Below, piece after piece: positions 1 to 8,632 of a DNA stretch of 64,000 nt. The translations under genes and the position numbers were made by a program. The DNA comes from an uncultured Alistipes sp. GTDB taxonomy: Bacteria; Bacteroidota; Bacteroidia; Bacteroidales; Rikenellaceae. The first letter of the stretch is position 1; each line of letters begins with the position of its first letter. The stretch covers positions 1 through 64,000 of the forward strand of contig CALVCS010000011.1 in NCBI GenBank assembly GCA_944326035.1. Reading direction: 5' to 3'. Below the pieces are notes generated by a model, which worked only from the letters and a program-made list of their open reading frames with translations, did not search any database and had not been told where the DNA came from.

Positions 1-1185
1 GGAGCCGTGCGCTACCTGATGGAGAAAAGCGGTCATGCCCGTATAATAGACAGCGACGGAGTGGAGTTGTCCGACATCCGTTCCCTAATCGGCAGTTTCA
101 ATTTCCAGCGCAAGGCCCGGCCGGAGAAGGCCGAGGTCGTGGGTCATATATCCCTTTCGTTCCACAAAGACGACAAGCCGAGGCTCACGGACGGATTTAT
201 GGCAGGCCTTGCACGCGAATATATGCAGCGTATGGGAATCACCGATACGCAGTATATCGTGGTGCGGCATACCGACACGGAGCATCCCCACTTGCATATC
301 CTTTACAACCGGGTAAGATACGATACGAAGTTGGTGCGGAGCCATAACGAAAGGATCCGGAGCGTAGCGGTATGCAAGGCAATGAAACAGAAATACGGCC
401 TTACCTTCTCCGAGGGAAAAGAGAGTGTAAAGATCGAGAAACTACATGATCCCGACAAATTAAAATACAGGATTTACGAGGCGGTAAAGGCGATACTGCC
501 GTATTGTGTCTCCTTGCCGGAACTCGCGGAACGGTTGCAGGACATAGGTATTGGAACGACGTTTATTCACCGAGGTGGTGATCCGGCCAAAGGAATACAA
601 GGCATAACCTTTACTAAAGAGAATTTAACTTTCAAGGCCTCGCAGGTAGATCGGAAATTCAGCTACGCCAACCTCTGTAAAGCCATCGAAGCGAACCGAG
701 CAGAACGGGAAAGGCAGGAAATAGAACGGCATAAACAGGAACATTCCACCCGAAATCCGATAATATTTGGTGTACGGCTTACAGATGAACAGGTAGAACA
801 AATAAAGGACGGGCAACCGGTTTATATCGAAGAGATGCAGTATGAAGGGAAAACGTTCGACGGTTATCTGGTCATGGATGACAATCTGACGAGAGGACGA
901 GCCTACATCGGACATGATCCGCGCGAGTGGGTCGAATACGGCAAATACACCATGCGGCGCATGGACAGGGACTTGATAAAAGGCGGTTTTGTCGTTCGTG
1001 CCCTCGTTCAATGGTGGGGAGGACACGGGCAAACCGCAAGGCCCTACCTCTGGAAAGAGAATCCCTCGGACGAAACGTATCAAGAAAGTTGGGACGATCC
1101 TCGCAAACCCCGAACGCTCCGACACGATACAAAACAAGGAAAGATCGTGTCATCCCCAAAGAAGTCTAAAGGTCCAAAGCTATAA
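1..1185 (+). CDS. Relaxase / mobilization nuclease (MobA/VirD2-type), 5' end outside window
   Basis: A relaxase nicks the origin of transfer of a mobilizable element and pilots the strand into a recipient. Reading from base 1 the frame is open and gives GAVRYLMEK, which matches the start region of this family (usually GGAVNYV...), so only about a dozen N-terminal residues appear to be missing. The GTG at base 7 is therefore probably not the start. The metal-binding triad HPHLH (H93, H95, H97 counted from base 7) followed by YNRV is intact, preceded by the family's typical GHISLSF and TQYIVVRH segments. The C-terminal third (about residue 250 on) has a charged region I do not recognise. No partner mobilization gene or integrase is visible, since the rest of the element lies upstream. 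Family call strong; the element type is unknown. Confidence 0.9.
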   Translation, partial: GAVRYLMEKSGHARIIDSDGVELSDIRSLIGSFNFQRKARPEKAEVVGHISLSFHKDDKPRLTDGFMAGLAREYMQRMGITDTQYIVVRHTDTEHPHLHILYNRVRYDTKLVRSHNERIRSVAVCKAMKQKYGLTFSEGKESVKIEKLHDPDKLKYRIYEAVKAILPYCVSLPELAERLQDIGIGTTFIHRGGDPAKGIQGITFTKENLTFKASQVDRKFSYANLCKAIEANRAERERQEIERHKQEHSTRNPIIFGVRLTDEQVEQIKDGQPVYIEEMQYEGKTFDGYLVMDDNLTRGRAYIGHDPREWVEYGKYTMRRMDRDLIKGGFVVRALVQWWGGHGQTARPYLWKENPSDETYQESWDDPRKPRTLRHDTKQGKIVSSPKKSKGPKL

Positions 1186-1243
1186 CGGAAGGCCGGAAAC
1201 GAAATCCCCATTCCACCCGAACGCAAAGGTATGGATCGAGTGA

Positions 1244-1296
1244 ATAAGCTGCAAGGCTATACAAAGCGGCCCTCACGGGCCGGCCTTGCAGCTTAT
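1244..1296. repeat. Nested palindrome downstream of relaxase
   Basis: A perfect 14-bp inverted repeat (ATAAGCTGCAAGGC at 1244-1257 and its complement at 1283-1296) encloses a second perfect 5-bp GC hairpin (GGCCC/GGGCC, 1268-1281). No T-run follows, so it is not a standard terminator. Its position right after a relaxase gene suggests an element-end or transfer-related structure, which is inference only. Confidence 0.7.
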
Positions 1297-1531
1297 CCCT
1301 CCGATCCCATGGGCTGGTCGCTAACGGATGAAATGGGGCAGTGTGTGGATTGAGTAAAGGATGGAAAGGTTTATATGAACGTCAAAAATAAGATGGTCAA
1401 CACAAGAAAAGGATCTTATCGATTGTTTCTGTCGTTTTTTATTACCTTTACAATTGTTATTTGAGGTTGTGATTACTAACGCAAGCAACGGAAAAGAGAA
1501 CCGTTCCCTTTTCGTTACCTTGTCCCAACAT

Positions 1532-1573
1532 AAAAAATGCAACAGCCCAATTTCTCAGACTGTTGCATTTTTT
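1532..1573. terminator. Bidirectional intrinsic terminator
   Basis: A perfect 14-bp inverted repeat (AAAAAATGCAACAG at 1532-1545; complement at 1560-1573) with a 14-nt loop and A/T tails on both sides. It could end transcripts from either direction. No gene immediately precedes it on either strand, so the transcript it serves is unknown. Confidence 0.8.
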
Positions 1574-1765
1574 CAAGGGTGCTCTTTAGAGGAGCGGCCT
1601 CTTTTTTTGTGCTTTGTTGCGGGTAGAGAGGACGAAGACACACTCCCGGTGAAGAACCCTTGAAAAGAAAAAAACGAGGGTGCAGCGGAGTGTCTTTTGC
1701 AGAGAATGGCCTCTTGCGAGGGTCGGAAGAGTTGGCGGAAGAGGTTTCGGTGGTAGGGATTGCAG

Positions 1766-1825
1766 CAGAATATGTTGCGGCGGAGGATGTTGTGACGGAG
1801 GATGTTGTGGCGGGGAAGGTTGCGG
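1766..1825. repeat. 15-bp tandem repeat, four degenerate units
   Basis: Units at 1766-1780, 1781-1795, 1796-1810 and 1811-1825; units two and three differ by one base (CGGAGGATGTTGTGA / ...GG). The surrounding 1680-1910 is G-rich and repetitive. The period would keep a reading frame, but no convincing start or homology supports coding. Confidence 0.65.
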
Positions 1826-1917
1826 CGGGAGGCAGCAGGAGGGCCCAGCGGAGGGAGAGCTCAGCGGCTGGTGAGATTGCAGCGGGAGATACTACCGGAT
1901 AAATCGTTGGTCCGGCG

Positions 1918-2211
1918 TTATTTGACGATCAGAACCCGAATGATGTCTTGTCCGGTTGCTTGATTGAGGGCTTGTCGCAAGGCTTCGCGACGCATGAAGA
2001 CTTCGTTGCGGACGACCGACGAGGCCAGATAGACCGTCATACGGCCCTTCCCGACTTCGATCTTGGTGGTGTACGAGGCGATCAGGGAGCCGACGAGTTG
2101 GGGCCACAATTCCGGAATGCGGGCTTCGGCGATCTTGCGGGCGATGGTGGGCGAAGAGGTGAAAAACTCTTCGATCACGGCCCCGATACGGATAGGATCT
2201 CGGCGTCTCAT
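1918..2211 (-). CDS. DciA-like protein (DUF721 family)
   Basis: The 97-residue product has the size and pattern of DUF721/DciA proteins: an N-terminal helical part, then a middle segment reading PELWPQLVG, a short strand-rich stretch with LASSVVRNEV, and a helical end. DciA is the replicative-helicase loader or partner in many bacteria that lack DnaC. The gene starts 2 nt after the recF stop, so the two are surely co-transcribed; recF with DUF721 is a common Bacteroidota pairing. The helicase-loading role is inferred from the family, as no catalytic motif is expected. Confidence 0.85.
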   Translation of the reverse strand: MRRRDPIRIGAVIEEFFTSSPTIARKIAEARIPELWPQLVGSLIASYTTKIEVGKGRMTVYLASSVVRNEVFMRREALRQALNQATGQDIIRVLIVK

Positions 2212-2213
2212 GG

Positions 2214-3407
2214 TCAGTCTGTAATAGGGGTAGGATTCGAAGGTTCAGCGGAAGGTGTCACTTCGAGGGGGCCAGAGGCTGGGTTTGACTCCGCAGTTTG
2301 AGGGGTTTCGGCCGGAAAAACCTGCCCCTGATGTACTTCGAATAGGGTATATTCGCAGCCGTTGCTTTGCAGGATCCCTTCCAGACGGACTTTGTTGCAG
2401 TCGGTGATGAAGATCTGGGAAAAGCGTTCGTCGGAGACCAGTTCGATGAGGCGTCGGACGCGGGCCATATCCAGTTTGTCGAAGATATCGTCCAGCAGTA
2501 AGATCGGACGGTGCTGGCCCTGAGCGGCGACCAGATCGTATTGGGCCAGTTTCAGGGCGACCAAAAACGACTTTTGCTGTCCCTGCGAGCCGTATTTGCG
2601 CAGGGGATAGCCGCCGATGGTCATGCGGATGTCGTCGCGGTGAACCCCTCCGGTCGTAAATTGGTTGATGCGGTCCCGTTGGTCATTCCGGCGGAGCAGC
2701 TCTTCGAAAGAGAGGTCGTTGAGTTCGGAACGGTACTGCAGCTCCACCGCTTCCCGGTCGTCGGCCAGGGTGGCGTAATAACGGGCTACGATCGGGGCCA
2801 GCTCTTCGATCAGCCGGGCCCGACGGGCATGGATCGCGGTGCCCAACATCGCCAGTTGCAGATTGAAAACCGAAAGCATCTCTTCGAAATGGGGACTCGA
2901 CGGATTTTTGAGCCATTTGTTGCGGTCGGCCAGAATCCGGTTGTATTTGATGAGCGTGGCCAGGTAGTCGCGGTCGAGTTGCGAGATCAGACTGTTGAGG
3001 TATTTGCGTCGTTCTTCGCCCGATTCGTTGATCAGGGCAGTGTCCGAAGGGGTCACCATCACCAGGGGAATCAGCCCGATGTGATCGGACAATTTCTCAT
3101 ACTCCTTGCCCCCGCGACAGAGCTTTTTGGGATGACCCTTGCTGCAGGAGCAGACGATGTTTTCGTTTCGTCCGTCGGGGGCGACGTACTGGCCGTTGAC
3201 CACGAAGGCCTCGGTTCCATGACGGGTACATTGTAAATCGGTGAGATTGAAGGCACTCTTGCACATCGACAGGTAGTGAATGGCATCCAACAGATTGGTC
3301 TTGCCCGTACCGTTTTCGCCCACAAAACAGTTGATGCGGGGGGAGAAGTCGATCTGAGCTTCTTCGATGTTCTTGAAATTCAGCAGAGAGAGCCGTTTGA
3401 GGTACAC
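2214..3407 (-). CDS. recF: DNA replication and repair protein RecF
   Basis: RecF is an SMC-like ATPase that works with RecO/RecR to load RecA at single-strand gaps. The Walker A motif GENGTGKT is at residues 30-37, an ABC-type signature (SQGQQKS) lies around residue 275, and the Walker B motif ILLLDDIFDKLD near residue 320. The start codon is GTG (3405-3407), followed by the typical YLKRLSLLNFKNI. At 397 residues it is about 30 longer than usual because of a Pro/Ser/Thr/Glu-rich tail after residue ~360 that looks disordered. It leads a two-gene unit with the DciA-like gene. Confidence 0.96.
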   Translation of the reverse strand: MYLKRLSLLNFKNIEEAQIDFSPRINCFVGENGTGKTNLLDAIHYLSMCKSAFNLTDLQCTRHGTEAFVVNGQYVAPDGRNENIVCSCSKGHPKKLCRGGKEYEKLSDHIGLIPLVMVTPSDTALINESGEERRKYLNSLISQLDRDYLATLIKYNRILADRNKWLKNPSSPHFEEMLSVFNLQLAMLGTAIHARRARLIEELAPIVARYYATLADDREAVELQYRSELNDLSFEELLRRNDQRDRINQFTTGGVHRDDIRMTIGGYPLRKYGSQGQQKSFLVALKLAQYDLVAAQGQHRPILLLDDIFDKLDMARVRRLIELVSDERFSQIFITDCNKVRLEGILQSNGCEYTLFEVHQGQVFPAETPQTAESNPASGPLEVTPSAEPSNPTPITD

Positions 3408-3429
3408 GTACAGAGGCGTTTGGTTTCTT

Positions 3430-3437
3430 CAAAGATA
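3430..3437 (-). promoter_or_regulatory. Bacteroidota -7 element for recF
   Basis: On the minus strand this reads TATCTTTG, a perfect TAnnTTTG box, about 23 bp before the recF GTG. The -33 element is weak (TTCGG at a suitable distance). Confidence 0.6.
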
Positions 3438-3589
3438 GGCTTTTTCCCTCGATTTTCCGAATCGGGTCTCCGTCTCGAGGGGGCGCTCAAATCCGGAAAG
3501 GGGCCTCAGACCGACCGATTTGTCGATAACTTTTTCGTAAATAAGGCGATATTTTGCGCAGGGACGCTGGCAAATTGGCGAAAAAAAAT

Positions 3590-3597
3590 TACTTTTG
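3590..3597 (+). promoter_or_regulatory. Bacteroidota -7 element for the TPR gene
   Basis: TACTTTTG fits TAnnTTTG, about 40 bp before the chosen ATG at 3638. This supports the downstream start over the longer open frame, whose first residues would lie upstream of the expected transcription start. Confidence 0.6.
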
Positions 3598-3637
3598 TGG
3601 ATCGAAAGTCCGTATATTCTTTAATTTTAGATACACT

Positions 3638-4333
3638 ATGGCAGACAAAATCAAACAGGGAGAAAAAGACCCTGAAGTTGCGATTCAGTCGGCGATCGGG
3701 AAGACCGAGAACTTTATTATGGAAAACGGCAAATCACTGTTGACCGCTTTGGTGGTGGTTGTAGTGGTGGTTTGCGGGTTTTTCGGTTACAAATACCTGG
3801 TAGCTGCGCCTCGGGCCGAAAAGGCTGCCGCCATGATGTTTGTGGCCCAGCAGCAGTTTGCAGTAGATTCGTTCGCCCTGGCGCTCAACGGGGACGGCAA
3901 CAACGCCGGCTTCCTGCAGGTGATTGACAAATATGGGTCGACTCCCGAAGGGAACTTGGCCAAACACTATGCCGGGATTTGCTACCTGCGCTTGGGGGAT
4001 CTGCAGAACGCACTCGATTACCTGAAACAGTACAAAGCCAGTGGCGAAATTCCGGGCGCTTTGGTGACGGCTCAGAATCTCGGTCTGCAGGGCGATGTGT
4101 TGAGTCAGCAGGGCAATTATAAAGAAGCGGTGGCGCTGTATGAAAAGGCGGTGAAAGCCAGCGATAACATTCTGACGGCGCCCTACTACCTGAAAAAAGC
4201 CGGGTTGACGTACGAAAAACTGGGCGATAACGCCAAAGCGCTGGACGCCTATAAGACGATTCAGACGGACTATGCCGTCAGCATGGAGGCCCGCGATATT
4301 CAGAAATTTATCGGTCGTCTGGAACAGCTTTAG
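3638..4333 (+). CDS. Membrane-anchored tetratricopeptide-repeat protein
   Basis: The 231-residue product has a short charged N-terminus, one hydrophobic segment at about residues 33-54 (LLTALVVVVVVVCGFFGYKY), then a soluble region of TPR-like helix pairs (motifs such as AKHYAGICYLRLGDLQNALDY and KEAVALYEKAV). This architecture resembles the YfgM-like tetratricopeptide family, whose members act at the inner membrane facing the periplasm, though that specific assignment is tentative. I chose ATG 3638 because the promoter box at 3590 falls inside any longer version. It is followed after about 108 bp by ribH. Confidence 0.85.
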   Translation: MADKIKQGEKDPEVAIQSAIGKTENFIMENGKSLLTALVVVVVVVCGFFGYKYLVAAPRAEKAAAMMFVAQQQFAVDSFALALNGDGNNAGFLQVIDKYGSTPEGNLAKHYAGICYLRLGDLQNALDYLKQYKASGEIPGALVTAQNLGLQGDVLSQQGNYKEAVALYEKAVKASDNILTAPYYLKKAGLTYEKLGDNAKALDAYKTIQTDYAVSMEARDIQKFIGRLEQL

Positions 4334-4441
4334 GGCGGTCGGCGATCGTGAGAATATGAAAGAAAGGTTGTCTCCTTACGGGGTGGCGGCCTTTCGTTCG
4401 TTTGAGACGATAAAATACGAACTCATTAAAACCCAATCAAT

Positions 4442-4984
4442 ATGGCAACGACGCTTAAAAATCTCTCGACGATTGAAGACAATCTGCCTTCGGCCGTGGA
4501 TATGAAATTCGGGATTGTGGTCGCACAATGGAATGCCCAGGTGACGATGGCTTTGAAAGACGGGGCTGTACGTACCTTGTTGAAGGCCGGATGCGAACAG
4601 CAGAATATCAGTGTGAAGTACGTTCCGGGAACGTTTGAACTGGCCCTGGGGGCTCAATTCTTTGCTGAATATACCGATGTGGATGCCGTGATTGTATTGG
4701 GGTGTGTGATTCAGGGCGATACGCGTCATTTCGACTTTGTGTGCCAAGGGGTGACCCAGGGAACGACCGAATTGATGTTGTCCTGGAATATGCCGGTGGC
4801 GTTCGGGGTACTGACGACCAATAATCTGCAGCAGGCGTTGGATCGTGCCGGAGGACGCTTGGGAAACAAAGGCGACGAAGCGGCTGCGACGGCCATTCAG
4901 ATGGTGGCGTTGCAACGGGAGATGGAGGCGGCCGATACCGCACCGGAAATTGATCGTAACGAACGTCGCAACAATGTGAATTAG
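4442..4984 (+). CDS. ribH: 6,7-dimethyl-8-ribityllumazine synthase
   Basis: RibH condenses 5-amino-6-ribitylamino-uracil with 3,4-dihydroxy-2-butanone 4-phosphate, the penultimate step of riboflavin synthesis. The family motifs are all present: VPGTFELAL, VLGCVIQGDTRHFDF (with the catalytic His) and PVAFGVLTTN. The 180 residues exceed the usual ~155 through a short N-terminal lead and a charged C-terminal tail rich in Glu, Asp and Asn. No other rib gene is nearby, and I see no FMN riboswitch upstream. A terminator follows closely. Confidence 0.96.
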   Translation: MATTLKNLSTIEDNLPSAVDMKFGIVVAQWNAQVTMALKDGAVRTLLKAGCEQQNISVKYVPGTFELALGAQFFAEYTDVDAVIVLGCVIQGDTRHFDFVCQGVTQGTTELMLSWNMPVAFGVLTTNNLQQALDRAGGRLGNKGDEAAATAIQMVALQREMEAADTAPEIDRNERRNNVN

Positions 4985-5020
4985 TCCTTTACACTCCTTG
5001 AGAGAAAGGAGATCGGAATC

Positions 5021-5062
5021 GAACGGGAAGAACGGAATATCCGCTTCTTCCCGTTCTTTTTT
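5021..5062 (+). terminator. Intrinsic terminator of ribH
   Basis: GAACGGGAAG (5021-5030) pairs with CTTCCCGTTC (5047-5056), with further inner pairing CGGA/TCCG, followed by six T residues. Confidence 0.85.
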
Positions 5063-5295
5063 GTGGAAGAGGGACCTATGGAGGGGATGTCGTGGAGCTG
5101 TTTGCGTAATGGCAGAGCCTCTTCGAAGGGCGTGGCTGCTTGATGGGTCTTGGGTCATAGCCGTGACCTTCCGCGTTCCCCGAAGCCGTTCAAACGGGGT
5201 TCATGCCGTGTGATGGAACGAAAAGATTTCGAAAGGGGAGAGTGGTTCGAACCGTTCCCAGTTGTGACTCGTTGAAGAAGGCGTTTGACAGCCAA

Positions 5296-5362
5296 AGTGC
5301 CATGAAGCGGTAGTGCCATGAAGCGGCAATGCCATGAATAGCGGCAATGACATGAACGGCTG
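5296..5362. repeat. Degenerate 16-18 bp tandem repeat, four units
   Basis: Units begin at 5296, 5312, 5329 and 5347 and share the core TGCCATGAAGCGG with small insertions. Unit lengths vary (16-18 bp), so the repeat is not in-frame coding. It sits just past the 3' end of the minus-strand gene at 5383. Confidence 0.7.
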
Positions 5363-5382
5363 CTTCGGTCGCTACTTCCAGG

Positions 5383-6192
5383 TTAGGGCATTTCCAGCGT
5401 GTTGAGCAGCGGAGCTAAGCGATGGGCCGTAAGGTTGTAGTAGCGGGCCTGTTCATAGCCCTCGAAGCTGATCAAGCCTTGCGGCGAGACACTGAACGCT
5501 TCATCGCAGGCCAGGAGCATCTCCCGTGTCAGGGGAATTTCCTGAAAGTCGAGTTTTTCCTGCCGGCAGGCGGCCTGAACCAGTCGGCTCATGACGCTAT
5601 CGACCGTTCCTTCTGCGATTGGTGACGTGAATACCTGATGGTCGTGCACCAAGAATAACGGCTCATCTTCTACCAGCGTCAACACTCCATTCATGTTTTC
5701 GATCACCGCCCGTTCGCATCCCGCCTGCTCTGCGACGGTACGGCTGTATCGGGCGATCTGGCGCGACACCCCCGTCGGATACCCCATAAACCAATATTCA
5801 CAAGGCATGACGGTCAGCATCAGGCGTTTGTGCCAGACGGTGTAGGAGGGGTAATAGAGTTGTCCGCTGCAGAAGAGCAGGTATTCCGGCGTTTGGTGCG
5901 TTTCGGAGGGATAGACACGCAGGGTGACACAATTGCCCTGCTTCGGATAGTGGTTGGCGACGAGGAGCTGTTGGGTCTGTTGTTGCAGCGAGGCGGGAGA
6001 GAGCGGAAGTGTCTGCCCGTAGGTAGTTTCTAATAGGTGGTTGAGAATCTCCAGATGGGTCTGAGGGTGCAACAACCGATGGGCACAGGTCGTCATGCGT
6101 TGGTAAAAGTAGGGCCTTTCGCCGAGGGAGGCGAAATCGGGGCCGTTATCCGGGGCCGCATACACGTTTCCGTTATAACAAAAAGTGTCCAT
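5383..6192 (-). CDS. Class-IV aminotransferase-like protein, apparently lacking the PLP lysine
   Basis: The 269-residue protein follows the fold-type IV plan (branched-chain aminotransferase / aminodeoxychorismate lyase): after a first half without clear motifs, a segment ERAVIENMNGVLT, then PLFLVHDHQVFTSPIAEGTVDSVMSRLV and the distal ACDEAFSVSPQGLISFEGY. In active members a lysine precedes the first of these segments and binds pyridoxal phosphate. Here the equivalent stretch reads SRQIARYSRTVAEQAG, with no lysine. The usual Asn of NLF is also replaced (EPLFLV). It is the last gene of the holA unit, 24 nt after the rhomboid gene. Probably catalytically changed or non-enzymatic; family call moderate. 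Confidence 0.65.
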   Translation of the reverse strand: MDTFCYNGNVYAAPDNGPDFASLGERPYFYQRMTTCAHRLLHPQTHLEILNHLLETTYGQTLPLSPASLQQQTQQLLVANHYPKQGNCVTLRVYPSETHQTPEYLLFCSGQLYYPSYTVWHKRLMLTVMPCEYWFMGYPTGVSRQIARYSRTVAEQAGCERAVIENMNGVLTLVEDEPLFLVHDHQVFTSPIAEGTVDSVMSRLVQAACRQEKLDFQEIPLTREMLLACDEAFSVSPQGLISFEGYEQARYYNLTAHRLAPLLNTLEMP

Positions 6193-6216
6193 AGAAGTGA
6201 ATCGGAAAGCGAGGCG

Positions 6217-6834
6217 TTAAAAATGGGTCAGATTGTTCCAGAAGACCGAGATCGAGTGCGGATCCATCAGCAACGGGAAAATAAAGCCGAACAGAGCCCC
6301 GTAGAGGTGGGCATGGTGGTTGATGTGATCACCGCCGCGCCGACCCATATATTGGGAGTAGAGCACGTAAAGAATGCCGAAGACGATCCCGGGAATGGGA
6401 ACTATGCCGAACAGATAGAGTTTGTTCCAGGGGTTGAAAAAGATGGTGGTGAAGATCACGGCTGACACCGCTCCCGAGGCCCCGATCGAGCGGTAAGCGG
6501 GATCGTCGCGATGAGTGATCAGGTCATGGATTGCTGCGGCGGCCGTCCCGCCGAAATAGAGCAAAAAGTAGGTGAGATAGCTATTGGAGATTTCGCCCAT
6601 TTGTTGATAGGCTTTCAGCAGGCGTTCGAGGTAGCCCCCGAAAGAGAGCAGCACGAACATATTGACCAACAGGTGGACATAATCACCGTGGACGAAGACA
6701 TGGCTCCAGATGCGGTATCCTTCCCGGTTGTGCACGACCCGATAGGGGATCAGGGCCAGTTTGTCGAAAAGGGCCGGGTTGCGGAAGCAGCTGGCCGAGA
6801 TGACGACCGTGATAAAGATCAGAATAAAGGTCAT
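6217..6834 (-). CDS. Rhomboid family intramembrane serine protease
   Basis: This 205-residue, multi-pass membrane protein has the rhomboid hallmarks: the oxyanion-supporting H54-x3-N58 (HLLVN), the catalytic serine in GASG (S120) and the partner histidine in HHAHLYG (H176). Rhomboids cleave substrate membrane segments within the bilayer; the substrate here is unknown. I start it at ATG 6834 (MTFILIFITVV). The frame continues open far upstream, but that part overlaps holA in another frame and reads as non-membrane Arg-rich sequence. It sits 20 nt after holA, implying co-transcription. Confidence 0.92.
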   Translation of the reverse strand: MTFILIFITVVISASCFRNPALFDKLALIPYRVVHNREGYRIWSHVFVHGDYVHLLVNMFVLLSFGGYLERLLKAYQQMGEISNSYLTYFLLYFGGTAAAAIHDLITHRDDPAYRSIGASGAVSAVIFTTIFFNPWNKLYLFGIVPIPGIVFGILYVLYSQYMGRRGGDHINHHAHLYGALFGFIFPLLMDPHSISVFWNNLTHF

Positions 6835-6854
6835 GGAGAGGTCCGGTTTTCGGG

Positions 6855-7931
6855 TTACAGCATCATGATTTTCAGCAACAACTCTTGGAGTAGTTCCCCG
6901 TCGCTGGCTTGTCCGGTGTTCATGCCTTTGCTTTTGAGGTCGTATTCGCGGAGGAGACCCAGGATGGTGAATACCTTGTGGTTGGGGTAGAGTGAGGCTG
7001 CCTGGACATATTCTTTCAGGAAAAAGGCGGTCGGCAATTTGAGCATGCGGGCCAGTTCCGGATCCGACGGCATGGGACGACCTTTTTTTCGCGACAACCA
7101 CCGTTGGTAGTTGAGGATAAAGATGCGTTGAAAATGGGTGAAAATGGCCGAAATCGTCAGCAATAACGGATTTTCTTTGGGGTTGCGGGCAAAGTGATCG
7201 GCGATCAGCATCGCTTTGGCCAGGTTCTTTTCGGACAGGGCGCGGGTCAGCTCGAAGTTGTTGAACTCTTTGCTGATGCCGATATTTTGTTCGATCTGGT
7301 CGGCGGTGATGGCTCGGGTTCCTTCGGGCAGGTAGGTAAGCAATTTGCTCAGCTCGTTGGTGATTTTGGCGATGTCGGCGCCCAGGTAGTCGGTCAACAT
7401 CGCGATCGCTTTGGGATCGATCGTACACCCCTGCGCCCGCACATAATCGGAAAGCCAGCCGGCGATCTCGTAATCGCGCGGACGTACCGACTCGAACACA
7501 ACCCCCGTCTTTTCGATCTGTTTGTAGAGCTGCCACCGTTTATCCATGTTTTTTTCCTTGTGGCAGAGGACTAAAATCGTGGTCGGCGAGAGGGCCTGAG
7601 TGTAGAGCGAGAGTTTTTCCAATCCACGAAGCTGTTGGGCCTCTTTGACGATAATCACTTGATAGGCCCCCATCATCGGCACCTGTCGACAGAAATTGAT
7701 GACCGAGCCGACATCGGTATCTTTGCCGTATACGATCAGTTGATTGAACGCCTTTTCCTCTTCGGAAAGGATGCTGTCGGCCAGTTGGTTCGAGAGCGAG
7801 TCGATGAAATAGGGCTCGTCGCCCATCAGCAGATAGACCGGAGCAAAGTGACGAGCTGCAATCTCTTTACGCAGTGCGTTATGGGCTTCGACCGAGTCCC
7901 GAAACGATTTTTTGCCGCTACTTTTGGCCAT
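6855..7931 (-). CDS. holA: DNA polymerase III subunit delta
   Basis: HolA is the delta subunit of the clamp-loader complex, which opens the beta sliding clamp. The 358 residues show the family's N-terminal region (PVYLLMGDEPYFID, then VIIVKEAQQL and TTILVLCHKEKNMDKR), a central helical part (LTDYLGADIAKITNELSKLL) and the C-terminal helical domain. Length is normal. It has a clear promoter 27 bp upstream and leads a three-gene unit with a rhomboid protease and an aminotransferase-like protein, neither of which has an obvious link to replication. Confidence 0.93.
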   Translation of the reverse strand: MAKSSGKKSFRDSVEAHNALRKEIAARHFAPVYLLMGDEPYFIDSLSNQLADSILSEEEKAFNQLIVYGKDTDVGSVINFCRQVPMMGAYQVIIVKEAQQLRGLEKLSLYTQALSPTTILVLCHKEKNMDKRWQLYKQIEKTGVVFESVRPRDYEIAGWLSDYVRAQGCTIDPKAIAMLTDYLGADIAKITNELSKLLTYLPEGTRAITADQIEQNIGISKEFNNFELTRALSEKNLAKAMLIADHFARNPKENPLLLTISAIFTHFQRIFILNYQRWLSRKKGRPMPSDPELARMLKLPTAFFLKEYVQAASLYPNHKVFTILGLLREYDLKSKGMNTGQASDGELLQELLLKIMML

Positions 7932-7957
7932 GGCTTCCAGAAAAATTCGATTGTTGA

Positions 7958-7988
7958 CAAAGGTACGAAAAAACGCGGGAGTCTACAA
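7958..7988 (-). promoter_or_regulatory. Promoter of the holA operon
   Basis: On the minus strand TTG (7988-7986), 20 nt, then TACCTTTG (7965-7958), 27 bp before the holA ATG. Both elements match the Bacteroidota consensus. Confidence 0.75.
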
Positions 7989-8069
7989 TCGGAAATAACG
8001 ATTGGACGGAAGGCGGGAAAGTGGATCGCGGAGGGGGCAAACGTGGGGGCCGGATCCGTACAAGGCATT

Positions 8070-8106
8070 AAAAAACGACGGATTGATACTCAATCCGTCG
8101 TTTTTT
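8070..8106 (-). terminator. Terminator of the V/A-ATPase operon
   Basis: A perfect 16-bp inverted repeat (8070-8085 and 8091-8106) with a 5-nt loop and A6/T6 tails. It lies just beyond the K subunit stop and is symmetrical, so it can act in both directions. Confidence 0.9.
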
Positions 8107-8143
8107 AATGATAGCGATCGGGAGGTCCGATCGGGCTATCGGA

Positions 8144-8632
<489 letters not shown>

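Larger units (their letters stand above)
1186..1917. other. Gene-free stretch at the edge of the mobile element
   Basis: I find no supportable gene here. It contains a nested palindrome just after the relaxase, a strong bidirectional hairpin terminator, and a short 15-bp tandem repeat, each listed separately. Short open frames (for example near 1454-1663) run straight through the terminator and look accidental. The junction between mobile element and chromosome probably lies in this stretch, because recF/dciA-like housekeeping genes begin immediately after it, but I could not identify an attachment site. Confidence 0.6.
4985..5382. other. Intergenic region between convergent genes
   Basis: This holds the ribH terminator (5021-5062) and a short tandem repeat (5296-5362). 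Nothing else in it looks functional; open frames here are short and overlap the hairpin. Confidence 0.6.

Noticed and set aside
1454-1902. Small plus-strand frames after the relaxase
   Set aside because: The first crosses the terminator at 1532-1573. The second begins at TTG and consists mainly of the 15-bp repeat.
4334-4441. Possible FMN riboswitch before ribH
   Set aside because: None of the conserved FMN-aptamer segments is present; only a weak hairpin is seen.
6835-7536. N-terminal extension of the rhomboid frame into holA
   Set aside because: It overlaps holA in another frame, is Arg-rich and non-membrane, while ATG 6834 gives a normal rhomboid start.
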